Assembly (NCBI RefSeq): GCF_029168945.1
Contig: NC_083605.1
Span: 43,945,659-44,009,658, forward strand
Direction of reading: 5' to 3'
Source: Cannabis sativa
Taxonomy: Eukaryota > Streptophyta > Magnoliopsida > Rosales > Cannabaceae
Length of the DNA stretch: 64,000 bases
Part shown: positions 32,201 through 43,860 of the stretch, piece after piece
Layout: each line of letters starts with the position of its first letter
Position numbering within the stretch: the stretch's first letter is position 1
The notes under the pieces: model-generated
What the model was told of the DNA's origin: nothing
Seen by the model: only the letters and a program-made list of their open reading frames with translations
The model's database searches: none
Position numbers and translations under genes: made by a program

Positions 32201-34757
32201 GTCGGAGTTCGAGTCCTGGTCTGAATTTTGGGTTCGGATCTCGATTTCAATCTGGGTCTTGGTCTAAGTTGGGTCCGAGTCCCAAGTTCCAATTCCGATC
32301 TGAGTCTGGATTCAGTTCTGGGTCTAAGTCCTTGGTTCTGATCTTGGTCTGGGTTCGAGTTTGGGTCCTAGTCCGAGTCTAGCTTTTGTTCTTATTCTAG
32401 GTGTGGGTTTGAGTTTTGGTCGGACCAGTCTGGGTCTTGGTCCTAGTCAAGGTTCGTATCGGGATCCCTATCTAGGTCAAAGTCTGTGTTTGGGATCGGG
32501 TCCCAGATTTAGCTTAAGGTCCGGGTCTCATTTCCGTTCTGGTTACACGACCGTATTCAGGCCCGAGTTCCAGTCTCAGTTTGGGTTTGAGGCTAGGTCT
32601 GTGTTCTGTTCTAGGTCAGGGTCCGGGTCCTAGTCACGGTCCTAGTCTTGTTCTAGGGTCCTGGTTCGGCGATTCTTGTTCAGGTTCTAATCTTGGGTCC
32701 CAGTTCCATCTTTGGGTCTGAGTTTAGGTTCGGGTTTGGCTCCCCAGTCCAGGTTTGGGTTGAGATATGAGTCCGGCTCCCAATTCGGGTCTGGGTCCGA
32801 TTTGGAGTCTGGGTCCTGGTCCGGTTACGGTTGTTGATCTAGGTCCAATTTTAGTTATGATTCCAAGTCCAAGTCCTAGTTCCAGTCCCGGTCAACTTCC
32901 AGTTTTTTTTCCAATTTTGGGTCACTGGGTACGGGTTCGGGTCCACTTATGGGTTTGGGACTGGTTCAGGTCCGGGTGAGGGTTCGGGTCCTTGTCAGGG
33001 TTCGAGTCCAAGGCGGGGTCCTAAATCCAATCACTGACTACAGGTTTTGTCCAAGCCCTGGGCCCAGATCCTGATCCCAATCTCGTGTCCCAGTCTGGTT
33101 CCATTTCTGGTGCCGGGTCATGAGCTGGGTCCTAGGTTCAAGATCGTGTCTAGGTCGTGTACTAGGTCCCGGTCCTAGTTCTGTTTCCCATGTCCCTATC
33201 CTGATACTGGGTGCAGCTCCAAGTTATTTTGTGGGTTTGGGTCCCGGTCTAGGTTCGGGTTCGAGTCCTAGTCTCGGTTCGGGTTTAGGTCTCTGTTTGG
33301 GTTTTGATCTGGGTTCGGGTTTGGGTTTAGGTCTTTGTCCTTGTCCAAGTCCTCGTGCGGTTCTAGTTCCATTTGCGATTCTGAGTTCGAGTCCTAGTCT
33401 GAGTTTGGGTTTGGGTCTGGATTTCAGTCTAGGTCCAGATCAGGCTCCGGGTGTGGTTTCGCGTCCTGGGTCCTGGTCTAGGTTGGGTCCGATTCCTAAG
33501 TTCCAATCCGATCTGAGTCTGGATTCATTGCTGAGTCTATGTCCTTGGTTCTGATCCTGGTCTGGGTTTAAGTTTGGGTACGAGTCCGAGTCTAGCTTTG
33601 GGTCTGATTATAGGTGTGGGTTTGTGTTCGAGTCCGAGTCTGTGTCCGAGTTTGTGTCCAAGTCTGAACCCCGATTGGGTCTAGGTTCGGGTCGAGGTCC
33701 TAGGTTGGGTCCCGAGGGCAAGTTTTTGTCTGGGTCAGGATCTCGGTCTAAATCTAGGTCCAACATTTCGATCCCAGTCTGGGTCTTGGTCCTAGTCAAG
33801 GTTCGTATCCGGATCCCTATTTCGGTCCAAGTCTGTGTTTGGGATCGGGCGCCAGATTTAGGTCCAGGTCCGGGTCTCAGTTCCGTTCAGGGAACACGAC
33901 CGTGCCGGGCCCGAGTTCCAGTCTCAGTTTGGGTCTGAGGCTAGGCTTGTGTTCGGTTCTAGGTCTTGGTCCGAGTCGTGGTCACGGTCCTAGTCTTGTT
34001 CGAGGGTCGTGGTTCGGCGATTCTTGTTCTTGTTCTAATTTTTGGTCCCAGGTCTAGGTCTGGGTTCGGGTTTGGTTCTTCATCTGGGTTCTGGTCCTAG
34101 TTTGAGTCCCAGATCTAGACACGGACTACTGGTCTGTTCCACGCCCCGTTACCCGAATCTCGAGTCAAGATCAGGATCATTGTCACGGGTCTTGGTCTGG
34201 TTCTGGTTCAGGTCCCAGGTCCCATTTCTGAGTTTGAGTTCGGGATCAAGACTGGGGTGCGGTTCTAGGTCTTGACCTTGGTTCTTTGTCCCTAGTCTAG
34301 TTCCATGTTTGGGTCTGAGTTTAAGTTCCGGTTCGGGTCCCGAGTCCAATTTTGGGTTGGGATCTGGGTCCCGCTCCCAATTCGGGTGTAGGTCTGATTT
34401 GGAGTCTGGGTTTTGGTCCGGTTACGGTTCTGGATCTAGGTCCAATTTCAGGTATCATTCCAAGTCCAAGTACTAGTTCCAGTCCCGGTCAACTTCCAGT
34501 TTTTGTTCCAATTTTGGGTCACAAGGTACTGGTTCGGGTCCACTTTTGGGTTTGGGACGAGGTTCAGGTTCGGGTGTGGGTTCGGGTCCTTGTCAGGGTT
34601 CGGGCCCAGTACTAGGTCCTAAATCCAAACACCGACTACGGGTTTTGTCCAAGTCGTGGGTCGAGATCTGGATCCCAAACTCGCGTCCCAGTCTGGTGCC
34701 GGGTCAGGAGCTGGGTCCTAGGTGTTCAGGTCTGGGTCGAGTACTAGGTCCCGGTCC
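29249..34757 (+). repeat. Hexamer-derived higher-order satellite, block C
   Basis: Continues the array after the hAT element. The landmark block recurs near 30.01, 31.64, 32.55 and 33.89 kb; the 1.63-kb step between the first two is a complete unit. A local 54-bp tandem duplication (nine hexamers) lies at about 31254-31370. The last unit shares variants with the unit before hAT copy 1. Confidence 0.93.
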
Positions 34758-35526
34758 TAGGGGTTTCGCGGTTCGGGTGGTGCGGTTTTTAAACATTTTT
34801 TCAAATCAAACTGCACATGCGGTTTTTCCAATTTTCGAAACCGCACCCGCACCGCGATACTAAAACACCGTAAAAACTGCACCGCAAAAAATGATGCGGT
34901 GCGGTGCGATGCAGTTTCTTGCGGTTTGAACTATCACAATTTTTTTTTTTTGAAATCATCCTAAAATAATTAAACTATCATTAATATAATTATTCCAAAA
35001 TACTTAAGAAAATACAACAAACTTGAGACTAATAAAAGTTATAACAACAACAATAAGTCAATAATCTTTTAAAGTTTCAACAACACACCTAAATCAAAAT
35101 AACAAACTTGAAACTAATTAAATTCCAACAACAATATAAATGTACAACTAACATACTTTCAGCAATAGATTAAATATAAAACAACACAAAGTTCTTACTC
35201 CAAATTTCAATACACATGTATGGGCTTGGGTTTGTTGCTAAGAAGAAAGGGTTTGTGTAGAGTTATGGATTTTTTCCTAAGATTTATAGGCTTGGGTTGG
35301 GCTCATATGTATGGGCTTAATTAAATAAATATAAAAATTGAAATTTTAAAACATGCGGTGCGGTGCGGTTTGAATCGCGGTTTAATAATTAAAAACCGGA
35401 AACCGCACCGCAACGCGCAGTTTGGGAAAAATTCAAACCGCAACCGCACCGCGAAGAATTTCAAACCCTATTTTTTTTGCAGTGCAGGCGGTTTGAGTGG
35501 TTTCAGCGGTTTGATGTACACCACTA
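34758..35526. mobile_element. Non-autonomous hAT transposon, copy 2 (769 bp)
   Basis: Closely similar along its length to 28462-29248 and flanked by CCCGGTCC (34750-34757) and CCTGGTCC (35527-35534), an 8-bp target duplication with one mismatch. The left terminal repeat has lost one base and the right one has a substitution. It lies at the same point of the satellite unit as copy 1, so it probably arose by duplication of the array and not by separate insertion. Confidence 0.92.
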
Positions 35527-35720
35527 CCTGGTCCTAGTTCTGTTTCCCAGGTCCCTATCCTGATTCTAGGTCCAGGTCCCAGTTATTGTGTGGGTTTGGG
35601 TCCTGGTCTAGGTTCGGGTTCGAGTCCCAGTCTCGGTTCGGGTTTAGGTCTCCGTCTAGGTTTTTATCTGGGTTCGAGTTTGGGTTTAGGACCTGCTCCT
35701 GGTCCTAGTCCTAGTTTGGT
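35527..35720 (+). repeat. Hexamer satellite, short block D1
   Basis: Array sequence continuing from the hAT element (same phase as after hAT copy 1) until it is cut by a copia relic. Confidence 0.88.
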
Positions 35721-36020
35721 CATAGAGTTTTAAACACACCCTTATCGACTAACATATAGTTCCTCTTCTTAATCTTAAGATTTACTTGATTAATCTGATA
35801 CCTACTAATTACTCCCACTCAACAGCAGGTGTCTGGTCTAAGGCATACTAAAGCATATCTGAGACCTTCCACTGTTGATTTAAGGAATTCTTTCGTGGCT
35901 TTATCTAATCTGGAATAGTTGAGACTTTTCCTTAGATAAATAAAATCTATGCCTAGAGGTCGAGAAGCTTCTATAGATTGCAATTAGAAAAAAAAATGCT
36001 TCATAATCTTACTAAAGTAA
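35721..36020 (-). pseudogene. Degenerate copia pol fragment inserted in the satellite
   Basis: About 300 bp without satellite structure. On the minus strand, part of it reads like the segment between RT and RNase H of copia polyproteins (EGLRYALVCLRPD, then GVISRYQIN after a small frame disturbance). The rest is not recognised. No LTR or target duplication is visible and satellite sequence is missing across it, suggesting insertion with deletion. Confidence 0.5.
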
Positions 36021-39000
36021 GTTCGGTTTGGTTCTAGTTCAGGTCCAAGGTCCCATTTCAGAGTTTGGGTTCGGGAGCGAGACTAGGGTGCGGTTCTAGG
36101 TCCCGACCCTGGTTCTGTGTCCCTAGTCTGGTTCCATGTTTGGGTCTGAGTTCAGGTTTGGGTTCGGGTCCCGAGTCCAGGTTTGGGTTTGGATCCGAGT
36201 CCGACTCCCAATTCGGGTCTAGGTCTGATTTGGAGTCAGGGTCCTGGTCCGGTTACGGTTCTGGATCTAGGTCCAATTTCAGTTATGATTCCAAGTCCAA
36301 GTCTTAGTTCCAGTCTCGGTCAAGTTCCGGTTTTGGTTACAATTTTGGGTCACAGGCTACGGGTTCGGGTCCACTTTTGGGTTTGGGACTGGGTTAAGGT
36401 TTGGGTGTGGGTTCGGGTCCTTGTCAAGGTTCGGGTCCAGGGCTGGGTCCCAAATCCAAACACCGACTACGGGTTTTGTCCAAGCCCTGGGTCCAGATCT
36501 TGATCCCAATCTCGGGTCCCAGTCTGGTTCCATTTCTGGTGCCGAGTCACGAGCTGGGTCCTAGGTTCAAGTTCGGGCTTGGGTCGCATACTAGCTCCCG
36601 GTACTAGTTCTGTTACCTAGGTCCCTATACTGATTCTCGGTCCAGGTCCCGGTTATTGTGTGGGTTTGGGTCCCGGTCTAGGTTCGAGTTCGGGTTTCAG
36701 TCTCTATCTAGGTTTTGATCTGGGTACGGGTTTTGGTTTACGTCAGGTCCTGGTCCTAGTCCTAGTTTTGTTCTAGTTCCATTTGCAATTCTGAATTCGA
36801 TTTTGGGTTTGAGTTCGTGTCGGAGTTCGAGTCCTGGTCTGAATTTTGGGTTCGGGTCTAGATTTCAGTATAGGTCCAGATCATGCTCCGGGTTTGGGTT
36901 CCCGTCCTGGGTCTTGGTCTAGGTTACGTCCGAGTCCCAAGTTCCAATCCTGATCTAAGTCTAGATTCAGTTCTGGGTCTAAGTCCTTGGTTATGATCCT
37001 GGTCTGGGTTCGAGTTTGGGTCTGGGTTCGGGTCTAGCTTTGGGTCTGATTCTAGGTGTGGGTTTGAGTTCGGGTCCGAGATTGTGTCCTAGTTTTTTTT
37101 CGGGTCTGGACCCCTATTTGGGTCTAGGTTCATGTCCAGGTCCAAGTTCGGGTCCCGAGTGCGGTTCCAAGTTTTGGGTCTGGGTCAGGATCCCTGTCAA
37201 AATCTAGGTCCAGCATTTTGATTCATGTCTGGGACTTGGTCCTAGTCAAGGTTCGTATCCGGATCCCTATCTGGGTCCAAGTCTGTGTTTGGGATCGGGT
37301 GCCAGATTTAGGTCCAGGTTCGGGTCTCAGTTACGGTCTGGGTACACGACCGTGTCCGAGCCCGAGTTCCAGTCTCACTTTGGGTATGAGGCTAGGTATT
37401 TGTTCGGTTCTAGGTCTGGTTCCGGGTCCTGGTCACGGTCCTAATCTTGTTCAAGGGTCTTGGTTCGGCGATTCTTATTCAGGTTCGAATTTTGGTTCCG
37501 AGGTTTAGGTCTTGGTTCGGGTTTCGTTCTTTGTCTGGGTTCTGGTCCTAGGCTGAGTCCAAGATCTAGACACCGACTGGTGGTGTGTTCTAGGCCCCGT
37601 TACCTGAATCCTCAGTCAAGATCTGGATCACTGTCACGGGTCTCGGTCTAGTTCTGGTTCAAGTCTTAGGTCCCAATTCTGAGTTTTGGTTTGGGATCGA
37701 GACTGGGGTATGGTTCTAGGTCCCGACCCTGGTTCTATGTCCCTTGTCTGTTTCCATGTTTGGGTTTGAGTTCAGGTTCGGGTTCGGGTCCGGAGACCAG
37801 GTTTGGTTTGGGATCCAGGTCCGGCTCCCAATTCGGGTCGAGGTCTGATTTGCAGTCTGGGTCCTAGATCGGTTACCGTTATGGATCTAGGTCCACTTTC
37901 AGTTATGATTCCAAGTCCAAGTCCTAGTTCTTGTCTCGGTCAACTACCGGTTTTAGTTCCAATTTTGGGTCAACTTCCGGTCAACTTCCGGTTTTTGTTC
38001 CAATTTTGGGTCACAGGGTACGGGCTCGGGTCCACTTTTGAGTTTTGGACTGGGTTCATGTCCGAGTGAGGGTTCGATCCTTGTCAGGGTTGGGGTCCAG
38101 GGTTGGATTCCAAATCCAGACACGGACTACAGGTTTTGTCCAAGCCCTGGGTCCAGATCTGGATCCCAATCTCGGTGTCCGGCCTCGGTTCCATTTCTTG
38201 TGCCGGGTCAAGAGATGGGTCCTAGGTTCATGTTCGGGTCTAGGTCGGGTACTATGTCCCGGTCCTAGTTCTGTTTCCCAGGTCTCTATCCTGATTCTGG
38301 ATCCAGGTCCCGTTTATTGTGTGGGTTTGTGTCTCAGTCTAGGTTCGGGTTCAAGTCCTAGTCTCGGTTCAGGTTTAGGTCTTTGTCTGGGTTTTGATCT
38401 TTGTTCGGGTTTTGTTTTAGGTCCTGGTCCTAGTCCTAGTCCTAGTTCGGTTCTAGTTCCATTTGCGATTCTTTGTTTGAGTTTGGGTTTGAGTTTGGTC
38501 GGAGTTCGAGTCCTGCTCCGAGTTTGGGTTCGTGTCCGGATTTTAGTATAGGTCCAGATCAGGCTCTGGGTGTGGGTTCGCGTCCTGGGTCTTGGTCTAG
38601 GTTGGGTCTGAGTCCCAAGTTCCAACCCCGATCTCAGTCTGGATGCAGTTCCGGGTCTAATTCCATGGTTCTGATCGTGGTCTGGGTTAGAGTTTGGGTC
38701 CAGGTCAAGGTCTAACTTTGGGTATGATTCTAGGTGCGGGTTTGAGTTCGGGTCGGAGTCTGTGTCCGTGTTTGTGTCCAGGTCTGGACCACGATCAGGC
38801 TAGGTAAGGGTCAAGGTCCAAGTTCGGGTCCGAGTGCGGGTCCAAGTATTTTTCTTCGTCAGGATCTCGGTTCAGATGTAGGTCCAGCATTTCGATCCCA
38901 ATCTTTGTCTTGGTCCAAGTCCAGGTTCATATCCGAATCACTATCTAGGTCCAAGTCTGTGTTTGGGATTGTGTCCCAGATTTAGGTCCAGGTCAAGGTC

Positions 39001-42000
39001 TCAGTTCCGGTCTGGGTACACGACCGTGTCTGAGCCTGAGTTCCAGTCTCAGTTGGGGTCTAAGGTTATGTCTGTGTTCGGTTCTACGTCTGGGTCCGGG
39101 TCCTTGTCACGGTCCTAGTCTTGTTCTAGGGTCCTTGTTCGGCGATTCTTGTTCAGGTTCTAATTTTGGGTCCCATGTCTAGGTCTGGGTTCGGGTTTAG
39201 TTTTTCGTCTGTGTTCTGGTCCTAGTCTGAGTCCCAGATCTAGACACCGACTACTGGTCTTTTCCAGGCCCCGTTACCTGAATCCCGAGTCAAGCTCTGG
39301 ATCACTGTCACGGGTGTCGGTCTGGTTCTGGTATAGGTCTCAGGTCCCGTTTCTAAGTTTGGGTTCGAGATTGAGACTGGGGTTGGGTTCTAGGTCCTGA
39401 CACTGGTTCTGTGTCCCTAGTCTCGTTCCATGTTTGGGTCTGAGTTCAGGTTCGGGTTGGGGTCCCGAGTCCAGGTTTGGGTGGGGATCCAGGTCTGGCT
39501 CCCAATTCGGGTCTAGGTCTGATTTGGAGTCCGTGTCCTTTGTCCCACATTGCTCTAGATCTAGGTCCAATTTCAGTTATGATTGCAAGTCCAAGTGCTA
39601 GTTCCAGTCCCGGTCAACTTCCAGTTTTGGTTCCAATTTTCTATCACAGGGTACGGGTTCTTGTCCACTTTTGGGTTTGGGACTGGTTTTAGGTTTGCGT
39701 CCTCGTCATGGTTCGGGTACAGGGCTCGGTCCCAAATCCAGAAACTGACTACGGGTGTTGTCCAAGCCCTTGGTCCAGATCCGGATCCCAATCTCGAGTC
39801 CTAGTGTGGTTCCATTTCTGGTGCCGGGTCACGAGCTAGGTCTTAGGTTCAAGTTCGAGTCTTGGTCAGGTACTAGGTCTCTGTCCTAGTTCGAGTCCTG
39901 GTCTGAGTTTTGGTTCGGGTCTGGATTTCAGTCTAGGTCCAGATCAGGCTCCGGGTGTTTGTTCACGTCCTGGGTCCTGGTCTATGTTGGGTCCGAGTTC
40001 CAAGTTCCAATACAGATCTGAGTCTGGATTCAGTTCTGGGTCTAAGTCCTTCGTTCTGATCCTGGTCTGGGTTCGAGTTTGGGTTCGGGTCCGCATCTAG
40101 CTTTGGGTCTGATTCAAGTTGTGGGTTTGAGTTCGGGTCCGAGTGTGTCCAGGTCAAGAGCCCGATCTGGGTCTAGGTTCGGGTCCAGGTCAAGGTTGGG
40201 GTCCCGAGTGCGGGTCCCAGTTTGGGTCTGGGTCAGGATCTCGGTCCAGATGTAGGTCCAACATTTCGATCCCAGTTTGGGTCTTGGTCCAAGTCTAGGT
40301 AAGTATCTGGATCCCTATCTTGGTGCAAGTCTGTGTTTGGGATCGGGTCCCAGATTTAGGTGCAGGTCCGGGTCTCAATTCCGGTCTGGGTATACGATCG
40401 TGTCCGGGCCCGAGTTCAAGTCTCAGTTTGGGTCTGAGGCTAGTCTGTGTTTGGTTCTAGGTCTGGGTTCGGGTCCTGGTCACGGTCTTAGTCTTGTTCT
40501 AGGGTCCTTGTTCGACAATTCTTTTTTTAAGTTCTAATTTTGGCTCCCAGGTCTAGGTTTGGGTTAGGGTTTGGTTCTTCGTCTGGGTTCTGGTCCTAGT
40601 CTGAGTCCCAGATCTAGACATCAAATACTGGTCTGTTCCAGCTCCCGTTACCTGAATCCTAAGTGCGGTTCTAGGTCCTGACCGTAGTTCTGTGTCCCTA
40701 GTCTGATTCCTTGTTTGGTTCGATTTGCGATTCTTAGTTCGAGTTTCAGTTTGAGTTCGGATCGGAGTTCGAGTCCTGGTCTGACTTTGGGTTTTGTATG
40801 GATTTACGTCTAGGTCCAGATCAGACTCCTGGTGTGGGTTCGCGTCCTGGGTCTTGGTCTAGGTTGAGTCAAAGTCCCAAGTTCCAATCCCGATCTGAGT
40901 CTGTATTCAGTTCTAGGTCTGAGTCCTTTGTTCTGATCCTGGTCTGGTTTGGGTCTGATTCTAGGTGTGGGTTTGAGTTCGGGTCCGAGTCTGTGTCCGG
41001 GTTTGTGTCCAGGTTTGGACCCCGATTTGGTTCTAGGTTCGGGTCTAGGTCCAAGTTGGGGTCCTGAGTGCGGGTCCAAGTTTGGGTCGGGGTCAGGATC
41101 TCGGTCCAGATCTAGGTCCAGCATTTCGATCCCAGTCTGGGTCTTGGTCCGAGTCCAGGTTCTTATCCGGATCCCTATCGAGGTCCAAGTATGTGTTTGG
41201 GATCGGGTCCAAGATTTAGGTCCAGGTTTGGGTCTCAGTTCCGGTCTAGGTACACGACTGTGTCTGGGCCCGAGTTCCAGTCTCAATTTAGGTCTAAGGC
41301 TAGGTCTGTGTTCGGTTCTACATCTGGGTGCAGGTCATGCTCACGATCCTAGTCTTGTTCTACGGTCCTGGTTCGGCGATTCTTATTCAGGTTTAATTTG
41401 GGTCCCAGGTCTAGGTCTGGGTCTGGGTTCTGGTCCTAGTCTGAGTCCGAAATCTAGACACCGACTACTGGTCTGTTCCATCTCCCGTTACCCAAATCCC
41501 GAGTCAAGATCTTGATCACTGTCATGGGTCTCGGTCTGGTTCAGGTCCCAAGTCCCATTTCTGAGTTTGGGTTCGGGATGGAGACTGGGGTGCCGTACTA
41601 GGTCCCCACCCTAGTTCTGTGTCCCTAGTCTGGTTCCTTGTTTGGGTCTGAGTTCAGGTTTGGGTTCGGGTCCCGAGTCCAGGTTTTAGTTGGGATATGG
41701 GTTTGGCTCCCAATTCGGGTCTAGGTCTTATTTGGAGTTCGGGTCCTGGTCCCGTTACGGTTCTGGATCTAGGTCCAATTTTAGTTATGATTCCATGTCT
41801 AAGTCCTAGTTCCAGTCCCGGTCAACTTCTGATTTTGGTTCGAATTTTGGGTCACATGGTACGGGTTCGGGTCGACTTTTGTGTTTGGGACTTGGCTCAG
41901 GTCCGGGTGTGGGTTCGGGTCCTCGTCAGAGTTCGGTCCAGGGTTGGGTCCCAAATCCAGACACCGACTACGGGTTTTGTCCAAGCCCTGGGCCAGATCT

Positions 42001-43608
42001 GGATACCAATCTCGGGTCCCAGTCTGGTTCCATTTCTAATGTCAGCTCACGAGCAGGGTCCTATGTTCAAGTTCGAGTCTGGGTCGTGTACTAGGACCCG
42101 GTCCTAGTTCTGTTTCCCAGGTCCCTATCCTTATTCTTGGTCCAGGTCCCAATTATTGTGTGGGTTTGGGTCCCGGTCTAGGTTCAGTTTCGAGTTCTAG
42201 TCTCGGTTCAGGTTTAGGTCTCTGTCTGGGTTTTGATCTGGGTTTTGGTTTGGGTTTAGGTCCTGGTCCTGGTCCTAGTTCGGTTCTAGTTCCATTTGCG
42301 ATTCTAAGTTCGAGTTTGGGTTTGAGTTCGGGTCGGAGTTTCAGTCCTGGTCTGAGTTTGGGTTCGGGTCCGCATTTCGGCCCAGGTCCGCATCGAGCTC
42401 CGGTGTGGGTTCGCATCCTGGGTCTTGGTCAAGGTTGGGTCCGAGTCTAAAGTTCCAATCCCGATCTGAGTCTGGATTCAGTTCTGGGTATAAGTCCTTA
42501 GTTTTGATCTTGGACTGGGTTCGAGTTTGGGTCCTGGTCCGGGTCTAGCTTTGGGTCTGATTCTAGGTGTGGGTTTGAGTTCGGGTCCAAGTCTGTGTCC
42601 GGGTTTGTGTCCAGGTCTTTACCCTAATCTTGTTCTAGGTTCGGGTCCAGGTCAAAGTTGGGGTCCTACGTGCGGGTCCAAGTTTGGGTCTGGGTCAGGA
42701 TCTCGGTCTAGATCTAGGTCCAGCATTTCGATCCCAGTCTGGGTCTTGGTCTGAGTCCAGGTTCTTATCCGGATCCCTATCTAAGTCTAAGTCTGTGTTT
42801 GGGATCGGGTCCAAGATTTAGGTCCAGGTCTAGGTCTCAGTTCCGCTCTGGGTACACGATTGTGTCCGGGCTCGAGTTCCAGTCTTAGTTTCGGTCTGAG
42901 GCTAGGTCTGTATTCGGTTCTACGTCTGTGTCCGGGTCCTGGTCACGGTCCTAGTCTTGTTCTAGGGTCCTGGTTCGGCGATTCTTGTTCAGGTTCTAAT
43001 TTTGGGGTCCCAGGTCTAGGTTTGGGTTCGGGTTTGGTTCTTCGTCTGGGTTCTGGTCCTAGACTGAGTCCCAGATCTAGACACCGACTACTGGTCTGTT
43101 CCAGGCCCCTTTACCCGAATCCATAGTCAAGATCTTGATCACTGTCAGGGCTCTCGATCTGGTTCTGGTTCAGGTCCCAGGTCCCATTTCTGAGTTTGGG
43201 TTCGGGATCGAGACAGGGGTGCGGTTCTATGTCCCGACCCTGGTTCTGTTTCCCTAATATGGTTCCATGTTTGGGTTTGAGTTCAGGTTCGGGTTCGGGT
43301 CCTGAGTCAAGGTTTGGGTTTGGAAGCGGGTCCGGCTCCCAATTCGGGTCTAGGTCTTATTTTGAGTCCGGGTCCTGGTCCGGTTACGGTTCTGGATCTA
43401 GGTCTAATTTCAGTTATGATTCCTAGTCCAAGTCCTAGTTCTAGTCTGGGTCAACTTCAGGTTTTGGTTCAAATTTTGGGTAACAGGGTACGGGTTCAGG
43501 TCCACTTTTGGGTTTGGGGCTTGGTTTAGGTCTGGGTGTGGGTTCGGGTCCTCGTCAGGGTTCGGGTCCAAGGCTTGGTCCCAAATCCAGACACCGACTA
43601 CGGGTTTT
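36021..43608 (+). repeat. Hexamer-derived higher-order satellite, block D2
   Basis: Landmark block near 37.34, 39.02, 40.39, 41.25 and 42.85 kb: spacings of about 1.67, 1.38, 0.86 and 1.60 kb. The shortest step shows a unit with a large internal deletion (around 40.67-40.73 kb). A short duplication of a GTCAACTTCCGG word occurs near 37.97 kb. Frames of 100-190 codons are open here by virtue of the hexamer period. Confidence 0.92.
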
Positions 43609-43860
43609 TGTTGGAAATTATTTTACCAGGATCTTAGATCTACTCACAAGTATGTTGTTTGAACACCCTAAATATGAACTTTCTAAAACGATAAATTAAA
43701 CACATATAAAGTTAGGAAAACCTTACATTGATGCAGCGGAATTAATGTCTCCTTCCGCTCAGAGATCTCTAACCCTTTTATCCTTTCTGTAGCAGAGTAT
43801 AATCAAGATCTGAGCCCGAATGTCCTTCTTCTTCAAGTTTGATCCTTCACAGTTTTCCAC
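43609..43860 (-). repeat. Inverted LTR end relic inside the satellite
   Basis: Begins TGTTGGAAATTATTTTACC and matches the reverse complement of the last ~250 bp of the LTR-derived sequence ending at 11412, with moderate divergence. It is embedded in satellite on both sides, so the same LTR family entered or was shuffled into the array at least twice and in both orientations. Confidence 0.8.

Noticed and set aside
34758..35526. Independent second hAT insertion
   Set aside because: Identical position in the satellite unit and shared private variants in the flanking unit favour duplication of one insertion.
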